Source: Hahellaceae bacterium (GTDB taxonomy: Bacteria; Pseudomonadota; Gammaproteobacteria; Pseudomonadales; Oleiphilaceae). Taken from it: DNA of 64,000 nt. The number at the start of each line of letters is the position of its first letter. Within the stretch, counting starts at the first letter, position 1. Below are positions 47,915 through 57,600 of this stretch, one piece after another. The stretch lies in NCBI GenBank assembly GCA_024234575.1, contig JACKOB010000007.1:62001-126000 (forward strand), read 5' to 3'. The position numbers and the translations under genes were made by a program. The notes below the pieces were generated by a model that saw only the letters and a program-made list of their open reading frames with translations, had not been told where the DNA came from and searched no databases.

Positions 47915-48451
47915 TTGTTTCACCTACTGAAAATTCGGGTACCGCCATTGAGTAATATTGATGAAGTGTTAGTTGCACTACGAAGGGTTATCAGGGCTAC
48001 GGACCTGCACTCAAAATATCTGGTAAAAACAACGGGGCTAACCGCGCCTCAGATATTGTTGCTACAAACGATTCGAGATAAAGGGCAGATTACTATTGGT
48101 GAAATTGCCAATGAAATGAACTTAAGTCAGGCAACGGTAACCACTATCTTCGACAGATTGGATAAGCGTAATCTGACTTATCGAGTCAGATCTAAAGAGG
48201 ATAAAAGGAAGGTACATGCTCATTTGACGCAGCATGGCCTGGACACGCTCGCTAACGCCCCTACTCCCTTGCAGGATCATTTTGCCCGTCAGTTTAAGAT
48301 GCTTCAGGATTGGGAGCAGTCAATGATTTTATCTTCGATTCAGCGTGTCGCAAATATTATGGCGACGCAGGATATTGATCCTGCGCCGGTTTTGGAGGTA
48401 GGCAAACTAAATATGGGTGATGCTTTTGCCGACGCGAAGGCTCATGTTTAG
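47915..48451 (+). CDS. ectR: MarR-family ectoine regulator EctR
   Basis: A 178-residue MarR-type repressor. The wHTH is at about residues 55-105 (ITIGEIANEMNLSQATVTTIFDRLDKR, then the wing VRSKEDKRKVHAHLT). The segment RRVIRATDLHSKYLVKTTGLTAPQ is typical of EctR. It is divergent from ectABC-ask and in other halophiles represses that operon at low salinity. The start is uncertain: TTG 47915 or TTG 47948. Its 3' end overlaps the bioA stop by 4 bases. Confidence 0.85.
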   Translation: MFHLLKIRVPPLSNIDEVLVALRRVIRATDLHSKYLVKTTGLTAPQILLLQTIRDKGQITIGEIANEMNLSQATVTTIFDRLDKRNLTYRVRSKEDKRKVHAHLTQHGLDTLANAPTPLQDHFARQFKMLQDWEQSMILSSIQRVANIMATQDIDPAPVLEVGKLNMGDAFADAKAHV

Positions 48452-49731
48452 CCTTCGGCGCCATTGTGTACAAAATCAGTGATGGCTGACGTCAGCTTTC
48501 TAAGCTGTGCTTTGGTAATAGTAAATGGCGGCATTATGTACACAAGCTTGCCGAATGGTCTAATCCAAACACCTGACTTAACCCAGGTCTCCTGAGCCTT
48601 GCCAACATCCACGGCCTGCTGCATTTCTACCACACCAATGGCGCCAAGCACTCTTACATCTTTGACGCCCGCCATACCTTTAAGTGCACCGAGTTCTTCG
48701 TTTAGTTGTGTTTCGATGTCTTTTATTATTTGTTGCCAGGGGCTTTCTGTAAGGAGTTCGATCGAGCGGCAAGCAATGGCGCAGGCAAGTGGGTTACCCA
48801 TAAAGGTCGGGCCGTGCATGAAAACACCAGCTTCACTATTGCATACACCTTCTGCTACTGCCACCGTGGTAAGTGTCGCCGAGAGCGTCATATATCCCCC
48901 AGTAAGCGCCTTTCCCAAGCACAGTATGTCTGGCACCGCTTTGCTATGTTCCAGCGCAAACATCTTGCCTGTTCTTCCAAACCCTGTGGCAATTTCATCA
49001 AAAATCAAAAGCAAGCCATACTCATCGCATAGCTCCCTCATTATAACCAGCCACTGCGGGTTATAGAGGCGCATGCCTCCGGCACCCTGCACAACAGGCT
49101 CTACGATCAGTGCCGCTAATGATGTGTGTTGTTCCTCAAGTACCCCTCGCCAGGACGCGACTAAATTGGCGTCTATTGGTGTGTTAAAGCCAAGTGGTGG
49201 CGCAGGTAAAAACAAATTTTTAGGCATAAACCCGCTAAACAATGAATGCATCCCGTTTACGGGGTCGCAGACTGACATTGCTCCCACGGTATCGCCATGG
49301 TAGGCGTTGGTCAGCGCGGCGATGCGGTTTTTGCTATTCGAACCCTTGCCTTTCCAGTATTGCAGAGCCATTTTAATGGCCACTTCTACTGCTACTGAGC
49401 CCGAGTCCGCCAGAAACACTTTTTCTAGTTTTTCCGGGGTCATTTTGACGAGTTTTTTGCACAGATCAATCGCTGGCGCGTGCGTAATGCCGCCAAACAT
49501 AACATGGCTCATTTTGTTGATCTGGTTTATAGCCGCTTCATTGAGTTCAGGTATGTTGTAACCGTGAATGGCGCACCACCAGGACGCCATTCCGTCTACC
49601 AGTCTCTCGCCGCTCTCTAATATCAGCTCACACCCTTCAGCCCTTTCAACGGGGTATCCCGGCAACGGTTTTAACATTGAGGTATAAGGGTGCCAGATGT
49701 GTTGCTGATCAAAGTTTGTATCTATTGTCAT
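48448..49731 (-). CDS. bioA: Adenosylmethionine-8-amino-7-oxononanoate aminotransferase BioA
   Basis: A 427-residue class III aminotransferase starting MTIDTNFDQQHIWHPYTSML, with the BioA signature HPYTSM and SWWCAIHGYNIP. The PLP site is LLIFDEIATGFGRTGKMFALEHS (about 234-256), and the Schiff-base Lys is in CLGKALTGGYM (about 268). It uses S-adenosylmethionine as amino donor in biotin synthesis. No other bio genes are in the window. Confidence 0.93.
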   Translation of the reverse strand: MTIDTNFDQQHIWHPYTSMLKPLPGYPVERAEGCELILESGERLVDGMASWWCAIHGYNIPELNEAAINQINKMSHVMFGGITHAPAIDLCKKLVKMTPEKLEKVFLADSGSVAVEVAIKMALQYWKGKGSNSKNRIAALTNAYHGDTVGAMSVCDPVNGMHSLFSGFMPKNLFLPAPPLGFNTPIDANLVASWRGVLEEQHTSLAALIVEPVVQGAGGMRLYNPQWLVIMRELCDEYGLLLIFDEIATGFGRTGKMFALEHSKAVPDILCLGKALTGGYMTLSATLTTVAVAEGVCNSEAGVFMHGPTFMGNPLACAIACRSIELLTESPWQQIIKDIETQLNEELGALKGMAGVKDVRVLGAIGVVEMQQAVDVGKAQETWVKSGVWIRPFGKLVYIMPPFTITKAQLRKLTSAITDFVHNGAEG

Positions 49732-49870
49732 CGCGTTACCTTAATGCTTGTGTTTGCAGTCGCTTTGTTTGCCGTGGGAATAATCCGTTACTAGACTAAA
49801 AACTGTTCGTTAAACTAGGGCTGTGCCCGTTAAATCTGTTTACGCTTAATAAAAATGATCGGAACTGACT

Positions 49871-50074
49871 ATGCATTACTCATGCGGAGATTGCACATTC
49901 AAAGGTAATAAATTTCCAGGTGGTTGCTGTCCTGCCTGTGGCTCAATGAACATATCGCGCATAGCACCGGCAGATAAAACAAACGTTAAGCCGAAGGGCG
50001 GCAAATATAACCTTCCCGTGTTAATCATTTGCTGGTTAACGTTTGCGATTCTCGTTGGCAGGAAATTTTTATAG
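49871..50074 (+). CDS. Small zinc-ribbon membrane protein
   Basis: A 67-residue protein with two CxxC-type pairs (CGDC at 5-8 and CPAC at 20-23), a short polar linker and one C-terminal membrane segment (LPVLIICWLTFAILVG). It is divergent from bioA. No function is known to me; the zinc ribbon is seen directly. Confidence 0.6.
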   Translation: MHYSCGDCTFKGNKFPGGCCPACGSMNISRIAPADKTNVKPKGGKYNLPVLIICWLTFAILVGRKFL

Positions 50075-50117
50075 TTCGACAGGCGCTTTTGTGGCAGCTT
50101 CCGTTGGAAATAAGCTC

Positions 50118-50426
50118 TTAACCCGCTTTTTTCGCCCCTGACAATGCTTTTACATTACTTTCTTCTGATTCATTTGGCTCGGATGGCTCTGTCAGTACGG
50201 TTGGCTTGCCCTTAAATGCTACCATTAATGCGTCTTTGTTTTCAGCCAGCAGCATGCCGATGTTTTCGGCCATTTCCTCTTCCATACCTTTTACATTGTT
50301 CTCAAGGAAGATGCGCAGGCTTTCTGCGAGCTCTAGCTTTCGGTCAAGCTCATCGCATAGTTTTTTATCTGTAAAAGTACGTTTCTGCTTATCTAAGTTA
50401 GACATATATAGTGTGGTTACCGCCAT
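50118..50426 (-). CDS. Hypothetical helical protein, 102 residues
   Basis: ATG 50426 follows GGAGAGAAA, a good ribosome site. The product MAVTTLYMSNLDKQKRTFTD is acidic and helical (LCDELDRKLELAESLRIFLEN). No family is recognised and no membrane segment is seen. Confidence 0.55.
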   Translation of the reverse strand: MAVTTLYMSNLDKQKRTFTDKKLCDELDRKLELAESLRIFLENNVKGMEEEMAENIGMLLAENKDALMVAFKGKPTVLTEPSEPNESEESNVKALSGAKKAG

Positions 50427-50912
50427 TTTTCTCTCCAATAGAATACTGTTTGGATATACAGGTTATATCTGGGGTGCCTGTAATTCAAGTTATTCTTGCG
50501 ACATTTACTGTGATAATAACAAAGGTGACAAATGTTGTATTGTCGTGCCCTTAATAATTCACGATGCCAGGTGCTTTGTTATTAGTTAGTTACTTTTTAT
50601 AAGGCATAAAATACTTTATGAAAAGTCTGTATCATACTGTTATATAACGTATATATATACTGTCATAACAGGTAATTTATTAGCCCAAAAAAATCTAAAA
50701 GGTAGTTTCCTGGCTAAGGTGTTGAATTGTCGCGCTATATTAATCCTTCACTGCCTTCCTGGGTTAAATTGGTAAAAGTATTCACGGAACAACTGAAGTT
50801 TCTGGTCTAAAGTTAAAATAAACACCGCCGATAGAATAAAACTCCATATTAATAAAACACCTTAACATGCTGTTTTAATTGGCTTTAGATTTCTTTGGTC
50901 GAAGTAACTATT
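50427..50912. other. AT-rich intergenic region
   Basis: No gene is recognised in 486 bases. An inverted repeat CTGTTAT/ATAACAG spans about 50636-50670 around a TATATA run. The rest is featureless AT-rich DNA. Confidence 0.35.
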
Positions 50913-51092
50913 ATGACTACAAAAGCATCCAATGTTGTTTACCTGTTTCATCGTCCTGCCCCCATTGTTTGGGGCGATATCGTGGGTTTGTACGTTGATT
51001 ATTACAGTGACGCTGGTTTGTCCTTTCATGAATTTCGTCAGCGCTTTAATGCGCTGTCTATAGAGTTTAGTAAAGCTAATAATCATATTTAA
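50913..51092 (+). CDS. Hypothetical protein, 59 residues
   Basis: ATG 50913 begins MTTKASNVVYLFHRPAPIVW, ending FRQRFNALSIEFSKANNHI. No family is recognised. An opposite-strand frame of 74 codons overlaps it but has a less protein-like sequence, so the plus-strand reading is preferred. A weak site (GAAGTAA) precedes the ATG. Confidence 0.45.
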   Translation: MTTKASNVVYLFHRPAPIVWGDIVGLYVDYYSDAGLSFHEFRQRFNALSIEFSKANNHI

Positions 51093-51128
51093 GAAAGTAA
51101 ACTAAGGCTATGATTAATATGTTATTAA

Positions 51129-52871
51129 TTAGGTGCTTTTTCTCGACAAGCAAGCAAGTGCAAGCGCCCAAAACTCTGAAAAATCGTTCACAACAACATC
51201 GGGCTTGTGGGGGTAGTGTTCGTTACCAGGAAATATCTTTTGTAACCAGGGTAAATCCCACTGGGCACCGTTAAAAAATACGGCTGTCACCCCCGCGCTT
51301 TGGGCGGCGATGATGTCGGTCGTGCTATCCCCTACGTACCAGACCGCTTTGCTTACGTCTGACTTGAGGTTAGCGCAGGCTTTGAAAATTTGATCAGGGT
51401 GTGGCTTGCGCTTCTCTGTATCGTCACCGCACACATCTGTCTGGAAATGCTGTTGCCAGCCGGTTGTTTCAACCTTTCGTAACTCTTGCTCAAAAAACTC
51501 TCGATCCCGATTGGTGATCACCCCTACCTGCAAACCGATATTGTTTAAGCCTATGAGCATATTTTGCACTTGCGGCTCGAATGGAAGAACCGTTCCAAAG
51601 TGATTTCGGTAATGTCTGGTAAATGCGGCGTGGGCGATTTGTTTTGCTTCCTGATTCTCACCGAACAACACTTCAAAAATATCCGTTCTTGAAATTTTGC
51701 GATCTATTTTGACACGGGGGTGCAACTGTCGATAATTTTGTACATGCTTAACGAGTTTGGCGTCTTCCGGGGATTTGCTTTGATCTGGCTTTACCAGCAT
51801 ATCCAGCAGGCCTAGTGTTTCAAATTCAGGAATCATATCGTCCACAGCGTGATACATTGCATCCAGAGTATCCACCAGTGTGGCGTGCCAATCAAAGAGA
51901 ATGATTTCGGGTGGTGTCAGCTTCGCTACAGCGGGGTGCCAGTCTGGTTCAATTCGCTTCGGTGGCGGCTCCCGGGGCGGGTAAGCGCTTGGGCGTACAT
52001 CCTTTAAACTCGCCTTGAATAAAGTGTGTCCATGGGATGCCATCTTCTCTTCTAGTTGTGCAAGTGTGTCGATTAACCCCTCGAATGAGTCAATAACAAG
52101 CTCTGGGGCTTCGGGGTTTAACTCTTTTTGTTCGATAATACGGTCAATCCAACGTTCTTCCCAATGAGCGCCGTTGTAAAAGACCCGGGTTACCCCTGCT
52201 GCAAGTGCGGTTACCATGTCTGTATGGCTGTCACCCACATACCACACCTCTCGGCCTGGCGTAATTTGCGTTTTCTCGCAGGCTTTGTTAATAACATCGG
52301 GGTGGGGTTTATATTCCGGTACATCATCAGCACATACGATTGCATCAAAAAGGTTTTTCCATCTGCCGTCATCAACGATTGCCAACTCATGTTCTAAAAA
52401 TTCTCGCGACCTGTTGGTGGCTACGCCAATCTTAATTCCCAACATTTTTAAGCAAGTCAGATACTCGTAGACACCAAGTTGAAATGGTGTCACATCACCA
52501 TAGTGGTTTCGATAACAGGCATTGTAGGCTTTATGTGCGATGGCTCTGGCATCATGATCGGTTGCAAAAACGGCGTTGAATATTTCCGTGCGGGATTCTC
52601 TACGTTCGGCCAGAATCTTTGGGTGTAACCGACGAAAGATACGGATATAACGCACGAGTTTGGCATCTGCGTCGTTCTTGCATTCAGTCTCTGGTGTCAG
52701 GCGGGCAACCAGCCCCAAGTCTTCAAATTGGGGTAACATCTCTTCCATCGTGGCGTACATGGCGCCCAACGTATCGACTAAGGTGCCGTGCCAATCAAAG
52801 AGTATTAGTCTGGGTGGTGTAAGCTCGCTGGACAATATGAGCGCTTTGTCTTTAGTGTGCGGCATTATCAT
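51129..52871 (-). CDS. Fusion of two HAD-like hydrolases with His in place of the second motif I Asp
   Basis: The 580-residue protein contains two HAD domains in tandem (about 20-270 and 320-575) joined by a proline-rich linker. Each has motif I as FDWHGTLVDT or FDWHATLVDT (nucleophile D26 and D327, with H28 and H329 where the usual acid/base Asp stands). Each also has motif II (ATNRS, ITNRD), a Lys in YKPHPD or RKPHPD, and motif IV GDSHTD or GDSTTD. The overall layout resembles phosphoglycolate phosphatases. The halves are clearly homologous, so this is an internal duplication. The His may alter chemistry or specificity; the substrate is unknown. Confidence 0.8.
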   Translation of the reverse strand: MIMPHTKDKALILSSELTPPRLILFDWHGTLVDTLGAMYATMEEMLPQFEDLGLVARLTPETECKNDADAKLVRYIRIFRRLHPKILAERRESRTEIFNAVFATDHDARAIAHKAYNACYRNHYGDVTPFQLGVYEYLTCLKMLGIKIGVATNRSREFLEHELAIVDDGRWKNLFDAIVCADDVPEYKPHPDVINKACEKTQITPGREVWYVGDSHTDMVTALAAGVTRVFYNGAHWEERWIDRIIEQKELNPEAPELVIDSFEGLIDTLAQLEEKMASHGHTLFKASLKDVRPSAYPPREPPPKRIEPDWHPAVAKLTPPEIILFDWHATLVDTLDAMYHAVDDMIPEFETLGLLDMLVKPDQSKSPEDAKLVKHVQNYRQLHPRVKIDRKISRTDIFEVLFGENQEAKQIAHAAFTRHYRNHFGTVLPFEPQVQNMLIGLNNIGLQVGVITNRDREFFEQELRKVETTGWQQHFQTDVCGDDTEKRKPHPDQIFKACANLKSDVSKAVWYVGDSTTDIIAAQSAGVTAVFFNGAQWDLPWLQKIFPGNEHYPHKPDVVVNDFSEFWALALACLSRKST

Positions 52872-53075
52872 CTCCCAGTCAGTTGTAATGTGTACGAAAG
52901 GACGAATACTTCATGCTGTTTAAAATAGTTGATGTTCTATACGAAATATAGCAGTGAGGATATACATCTGCCTGCAGCGCACTGTTGAGAGTGCGTATTT
53001 TTTAATCACTCGGCCTACGATGGTATCACTCGATAAAATTTGCCGTTAAATCATTGATTGCAAAGCTTGGCATAC

Positions 53076-53089
53076 TTGATTTTAATCAA
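53076..53089 (+). promoter_or_regulatory. Perfect FNR/Dnr-type box upstream of nosR
   Basis: TTGATTTTAATCAA is a perfect TTGAT-N4-ATCAA palindrome. A -10-like TATAGT lies at 53112-53117, the spacing expected for a class II activator site centred at -41.5 from a start near 53124. It would place nosRZ under oxygen- or NO-sensing CRP/FNR control. Confidence 0.8.
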
Positions 53090-53165
53090 ATAGCGTAAAT
53101 TACTGAGCGAGTATAGTCTTTCACAAGTGCGACATTGTGCCGCACCTCGAAAGTTTGGAGAATCG

Positions 53166-55310
53166 ATGTTTTTATCCATTACTCGTCGTATAGCGCTACT
53201 TTGCATATTCCTATTAAGTTTTGGAGCCCCCGTCTCGTTTGCTGATAACGGTAAGGTTTTACCTCCCGAGCTGGGTAAGCGCTTGCTCAGTGGTTTCCCG
53301 TCTGCCGATGCTGTGGGGGAGTTTGACGCGGCTAATAATGTCTGGCCAGTATTGGCTAAGTCAGAAGTGATTGGGTATGCCTTTGAAACTGACGACCAGG
53401 TCAGTATCCCTGCTTATTCTGGTAAGCCCATTAACGTTTTCGTCTCATTTTCGCTAGATGGCGTTTTTAGAAATGCATGGGTGTTAGAACACCACGAACC
53501 TATTTTGCTGGTTGGTATTCCAGAGAGTAAGCTTTGGGAGTTTGCCGAGCAGTACGTCACTAAAAAAATTACCGACAAAATCAGAGTTGGCTATAGCACT
53601 GATCCTGAGGCTTTAACTGTTGATGCCATTACCGGGGCCACGGTGACCGTGATCGTCGTCAATGACACCATCATGAAGGCTTCACACAAAGTGGCACAAA
53701 AAATGGGCATCATTTCGGCGACCGCTGAAAAGCGCGTGCCACTGTCTACTGTTAAATATGAAGTGTTTCAAAATGCCGATTGGCAAACGTTAACAGGTGA
53801 TGGTTCCGTCAGGCGTTTGTACCTGCAGCGAGACCAGGTCGACGAGGCCTTTAAAGGTACACCGGGCGAAGGTATAGAGGAAGCTTCACCAGCAGAAACC
53901 AAAGATACGTTTACCGATATTTATTATGCCTACCTAAATGCCCCAACCATTGGTAAGAATCTGTTGGGTGAAAGTGAGTATGAATGGCTGAAAAACGAAT
54001 TGGCACCTGGCGAGCACGCCATTGCGGTGATGGGCACCGGCCCATATTCATTTAAAGGTTCAGGTTATGTCCGTGGCGGTATTTTTGATCGCGTTCAATT
54101 AAATCAACGTGAAGACACTATCAGCTTCCGCGATGTTGATCATTACCGCTTGACAGATCTCTATGTTGCTGGTGCACCTGATTTTAATGAAATGGCGATT
54201 TTTATTATTCGTTCTAAATTCGATTTTGATCCAGGCACATCCTGGGATCTGGAGCTTCTGGTTCGTCGACAAATTGGTGCCTTAGACAGTGTTTTTGTTA
54301 GTTTTACCGGTAGTTACAATACGCCGGATCTGTACATAGATCGACCCGTTGTGGTCGAAGAAGTAGCAGAAGAAGACTTACCTATCTGGGTGAGTATTTG
54401 GCAACAAAAAACCTTCTCGGTGACAATATTAATCGTCAGTTTGGTGTTCCTCAGCGCGATTATTTTTATGCAGGATTGGCTCGTTAGATACCCGAGGTTG
54501 CTGCATAACATTAGAAGAGGTTTTCTGATTTATACCGTTGTGTTTATCGGATGGTATGCGCTGGGTCAGTTATCCATTGTTAACGTCCTAACGTTTACCC
54601 ACGCTGTGATGGGGGATTTCCGATGGGAGCTGTTCTTAATGGACCCTATTATATTTATCCTCTGGGGCTTTACCGCTGCGTCTATCTTGCTGTGGGGGCG
54701 CGGAATATTTTGTGGCTGGCTCTGCCCTTTTGGCGCCCTGCAGGAGCTAATAAACGAACTTGCGCGCAAGCTAAAAATCAAACAGTTTGAGCTGCCTTTC
54801 GGTGTGCATGAGCGACTCTGGGCCGTTAAGTACATCATTCTTTTGGCGTTGTTTGGTATTTCCCTCGAGTCTATGTCTACGGCAGAACGCTTTGCCGAAG
54901 TTGAGCCATTTAAGACAACGATACTTTTGGCATTTCAACGTGAATGGTGGTTCGTTACTTATGCAGTAACGCTGCTATTCATATCAATTTTTACTCGTAA
55001 AGTTTACTGCCGCTACATTTGCCCACTAGGAGCCGCACTGGCGATTCCTACTAAGTTACGCCTTTTCGACTGGTTAAAGCGACGTAAAGAATGTGGCCAG
55101 CCTTGTCAGCTTTGTGCGGTTGAATGCGAAATCCAGGCGATACATCCAGATGGCACTATTAACGCAAACGAGTGTCACCATTGCCTTGATTGCCAAATGA
55201 CTTATCACAACGAAAACAAATGCCCTCCTTTAATTCTAAAGGGTAAGAAAAAGAAAAAGCAGGCGCCAGGCAGCGGTGCCAGTGCAATAGAAGTAGTAAA
55301 TATTGGGTAA
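53166..55310 (+). CDS. nosR: Nitrous oxide reductase regulator/electron-transfer flavoprotein NosR
   Basis: ATG 53166 is chosen since GGAG precedes it and a signal peptide follows directly (MFLSITRRIALLCIFLLSFG). The 714-residue protein has a periplasmic FMN-binding domain (DAITGATVT at about 160), several membrane helices (about 415-650), two CxxxCP motifs (CGWLCPFGALQ, CRYICPLGAAL) and a C-terminal pair of [4Fe-4S] sites (CGQPCQLCAVEC, CHHCLDC). NosR passes electrons toward NosZ and is needed for its expression and activity. It precedes nosZ. Confidence 0.95.
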   Translation: MFLSITRRIALLCIFLLSFGAPVSFADNGKVLPPELGKRLLSGFPSADAVGEFDAANNVWPVLAKSEVIGYAFETDDQVSIPAYSGKPINVFVSFSLDGVFRNAWVLEHHEPILLVGIPESKLWEFAEQYVTKKITDKIRVGYSTDPEALTVDAITGATVTVIVVNDTIMKASHKVAQKMGIISATAEKRVPLSTVKYEVFQNADWQTLTGDGSVRRLYLQRDQVDEAFKGTPGEGIEEASPAETKDTFTDIYYAYLNAPTIGKNLLGESEYEWLKNELAPGEHAIAVMGTGPYSFKGSGYVRGGIFDRVQLNQREDTISFRDVDHYRLTDLYVAGAPDFNEMAIFIIRSKFDFDPGTSWDLELLVRRQIGALDSVFVSFTGSYNTPDLYIDRPVVVEEVAEEDLPIWVSIWQQKTFSVTILIVSLVFLSAIIFMQDWLVRYPRLLHNIRRGFLIYTVVFIGWYALGQLSIVNVLTFTHAVMGDFRWELFLMDPIIFILWGFTAASILLWGRGIFCGWLCPFGALQELINELARKLKIKQFELPFGVHERLWAVKYIILLALFGISLESMSTAERFAEVEPFKTTILLAFQREWWFVTYAVTLLFISIFTRKVYCRYICPLGAALAIPTKLRLFDWLKRRKECGQPCQLCAVECEIQAIHPDGTINANECHHCLDCQMTYHNENKCPPLILKGKKKKKQAPGSGASAIEVVNIG

Positions 55311-55429
55311 AAACAAACGATTGTTAACACGCTGCACAGAAAGCACCTTTTGAGAAAGCGTGGGTGTAAGCCGTGCAAAAGAGATCTTGCAGTTACCTGC
55401 GAGCAATAACCTGAAAAAACGGAGCAATA

Positions 55430-57331
55430 ATGATGGAAGATAAAAAAACAGACAAAACAGAACAGCCATCTCTTAGCAGACGAGGATTCCTTGGCGCGTC
55501 AGCGGCTGCCAGTGTTGCTGGCGTAGCAGGCGTTACAGGCTTGGGTTCTGCAGTCATGTCACGAGAAGCATTTGCGCAAGCAGCGAAAGATGCCATGAAC
55601 AAGGCTTTCGTTCACCCTGGCGAACTTGATGAATACTACGGTTTCTGGAGCGGCGGCCAGTCCGGTGAGGTTAGAATTCTTGGCATCCCTTCAATGCGAG
55701 AATTAATGCGTATTCCGGTATTTAACGTAGATTCTGCCACTGGCTGGGGGTTAACTAACGAAAGTAAGCGAATTCGTGGTGAGAAAGGTAAGTATATGTG
55801 TGGTGATGCGCACCATCCACATATGTCTATGACTGATGGGCGTTACGACGGTAAATACGTATTCATCAATGACAAGCTGAATACACGCGTCGCGCGGATT
55901 CGTTGCGATATCATGAAAACCGATAAAATACTGGATATTCCAAATGTCCAGGCAATTCACGGTTTACGTGTACAAAAAGTTCCTCACACCAAGTATGTAT
56001 TTTGTAATGGTGAGTTCCGGATTCCGCACCCAAATGACGGTCGTGACCTGAATGACCCATCCAAATACTACACGATGTACAATGCCATTGACGCAGAAAC
56101 AATGACCATGGCGTTCCAGGTTATTGTCGATGGTAACCTCGATAACACCGATATGGACTATACCGGCCGATTTACAGCTTCAACCTGCTATAACTCGGAA
56201 AACGGTGTCACTCTTGCAGAGTCGATGCGTAATGAGCGTGACTGGGCGGTAATTTTCGATATCCATGCTATAGAAAAAGCGATCAAAGAAGGCAAATTTA
56301 CAACGATTGGAGATGATAAAACGCCTGTTGTAGACGGACGTAAAGACGCGAAGAGCCCATTCACACGTTATATCCCCGTACCAAAATCTCCACATGGCCT
56401 GAATACATCGCCAGATGGTAAGTATTTTGTGGCAAACGGAAAGCTTTCACCGACTGTAACTGTTATCGCAATCGACAAACTTCCGGCACTTTTTGACGGC
56501 AAAATCGAAGAGCGTGATACGGTTGTTGCCGAGCCAGAGCTTGGCTTAGGCCCTCTACACACGGCGTTTGATGGCCGCGGTAATGCTTATACTACACTAT
56601 TTATCGATAGCCAAATCTGCAAGTGGAACGTTGAAGACGCCATCAAGGCTTATAACGGCGAAAAAGTTAACTACATCAGACAAAAATTAGATGTGCATTA
56701 TCAACCTGGCCATAACCATACCACTATGGGTGAAACTCGTGATGCTGATGGTAAATATCTGATTTCGTTGTGTAAGTTTTCAAAAGATAGATTCTTGCCA
56801 GTGGGTCCACTTAGACCGGAAAATGATCAGTTGATTGACATATCTGGCGATGAAATGAAACTCATCCATGACGGCCCCGCATTTGCTGAGCCGCATGACT
56901 GCATGATTGTTCATCGAACAAAGATGAAGCCTAGCAAGTTATGGACGCGAGATGATCCATTTTTTGCAGAAACAGTTGCTCAGGCTAAAAAAGATGGCGT
57001 TACACTTGAAGGTGATAATAAAGTTGTACGTGATGGGAAGAAAGTCCGCGTTTACATGACCTCAGTAGCACCAAGCTTTGGCATGACTGAATTCACTGTC
57101 AAACAAGGTGATGAAGTTACCGTTATTATCACAAACCTTGACACAATTGAAGATGTGACACACGGCTTCTCAGTTTGTGATCACGGCGTTGTTATGGAAA
57201 TAGGACCACAAGCGACGTCATCGATTACATTCACTGCAGATAAGCCTGGCGTATTTTGGTACTACTGTCAGTGGTTCTGCCATGCACTGCACATGGAAAT
57301 GCGTGGAAGAATGTTGGTAGAAAAGGCTTAA
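55430..57331 (+). CDS. nosZ: Nitrous-oxide reductase NosZ, Tat-dependent (clade I-type)
   Basis: The 633-residue protein has a Tat signal ([16 protein letters not shown], about residues 17-32). The seven-bladed propeller supplies the CuZ His ligands ([24 protein letters not shown]). The C-terminal cupredoxin carries the CuA ligands ([14 protein letters not shown], about 610-623). It reduces N2O to N2 in the periplasm. It lies 119 bases after nosR and is followed by a strong terminator. A Tat signal and nosR partner fit clade I. Confidence 0.96.
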   Translation: MMEDKKTDKTEQPSLSRRGFLGASAAASVAGVAGVTGLGSAVMSREAFAQAAKDAMNKAFVHPGELDEYYGFWSGGQSGEVRILGIPSMRELMRIPVFNVDSATGWGLTNESKRIRGEKGKYMCGDAHHPHMSMTDGRYDGKYVFINDKLNTRVARIRCDIMKTDKILDIPNVQAIHGLRVQKVPHTKYVFCNGEFRIPHPNDGRDLNDPSKYYTMYNAIDAETMTMAFQVIVDGNLDNTDMDYTGRFTASTCYNSENGVTLAESMRNERDWAVIFDIHAIEKAIKEGKFTTIGDDKTPVVDGRKDAKSPFTRYIPVPKSPHGLNTSPDGKYFVANGKLSPTVTVIAIDKLPALFDGKIEERDTVVAEPELGLGPLHTAFDGRGNAYTTLFIDSQICKWNVEDAIKAYNGEKVNYIRQKLDVHYQPGHNHTTMGETRDADGKYLISLCKFSKDRFLPVGPLRPENDQLIDISGDEMKLIHDGPAFAEPHDCMIVHRTKMKPSKLWTRDDPFFAETVAQAKKDGVTLEGDNKVVRDGKKVRVYMTSVAPSFGMTEFTVKQGDEVTVIITNLDTIEDVTHGFSVCDHGVVMEIGPQATSSITFTADKPGVFWYYCQWFCHALHMEMRGRMLVEKA

Positions 57332-57348
57332 TTTAAGTCTGATGTAAC

Positions 57349-57394
57349 AAACTGCCTGTCTGTGTAATTCATTACCGGACGGGCAGTTTTCGTT
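57349..57394 (+). terminator. Strong intrinsic terminator after nosZ
   Basis: AACTGCCTGTC pairs with GACGGGCAGTT as an 11-bp stem with one G-U pair and a short loop, followed by TTCGTTT. It separates nosRZ from nosDFYL. Confidence 0.75.
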
Positions 57395-57475
57395 TAACGC
57401 ACGAAAAATTACCTGTGACATGACCACAGAAAACGCTACTATTCCGTCTTATTTCAATTCTGTTATTCCACCCAA

Positions 57476-57489
57476 TTGAGGCTGCTCAA
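57476..57489 (+). promoter_or_regulatory. FNR-like palindrome upstream of nosD
   Basis: TTGAGGCTGCTCAA has the FNR layout, but with G and C at the positions normally T and A in TTGAT-N4-ATCAA. Its centre is about 118 bases before the nosD start. It may be a weaker or divergent FNR/Dnr site driving nosDFYL past the nosZ terminator. Confidence 0.4.
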
Positions 57490-57600
57490 GGCGCCGTACT
57501 TTTATATCTTGGTAAACTAACAAACAGTCATGCATTCACAACGCCCCGCGCTTTCAATTTACAAACATTATCGTGGGGCTGCTAAATACCGGAATTTAAC

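Noticed and set aside
48599..49066. 155-codon plus-strand frame opposite bioA
   Set aside because: It is fully contained in the antisense of a well-supported aminotransferase gene.
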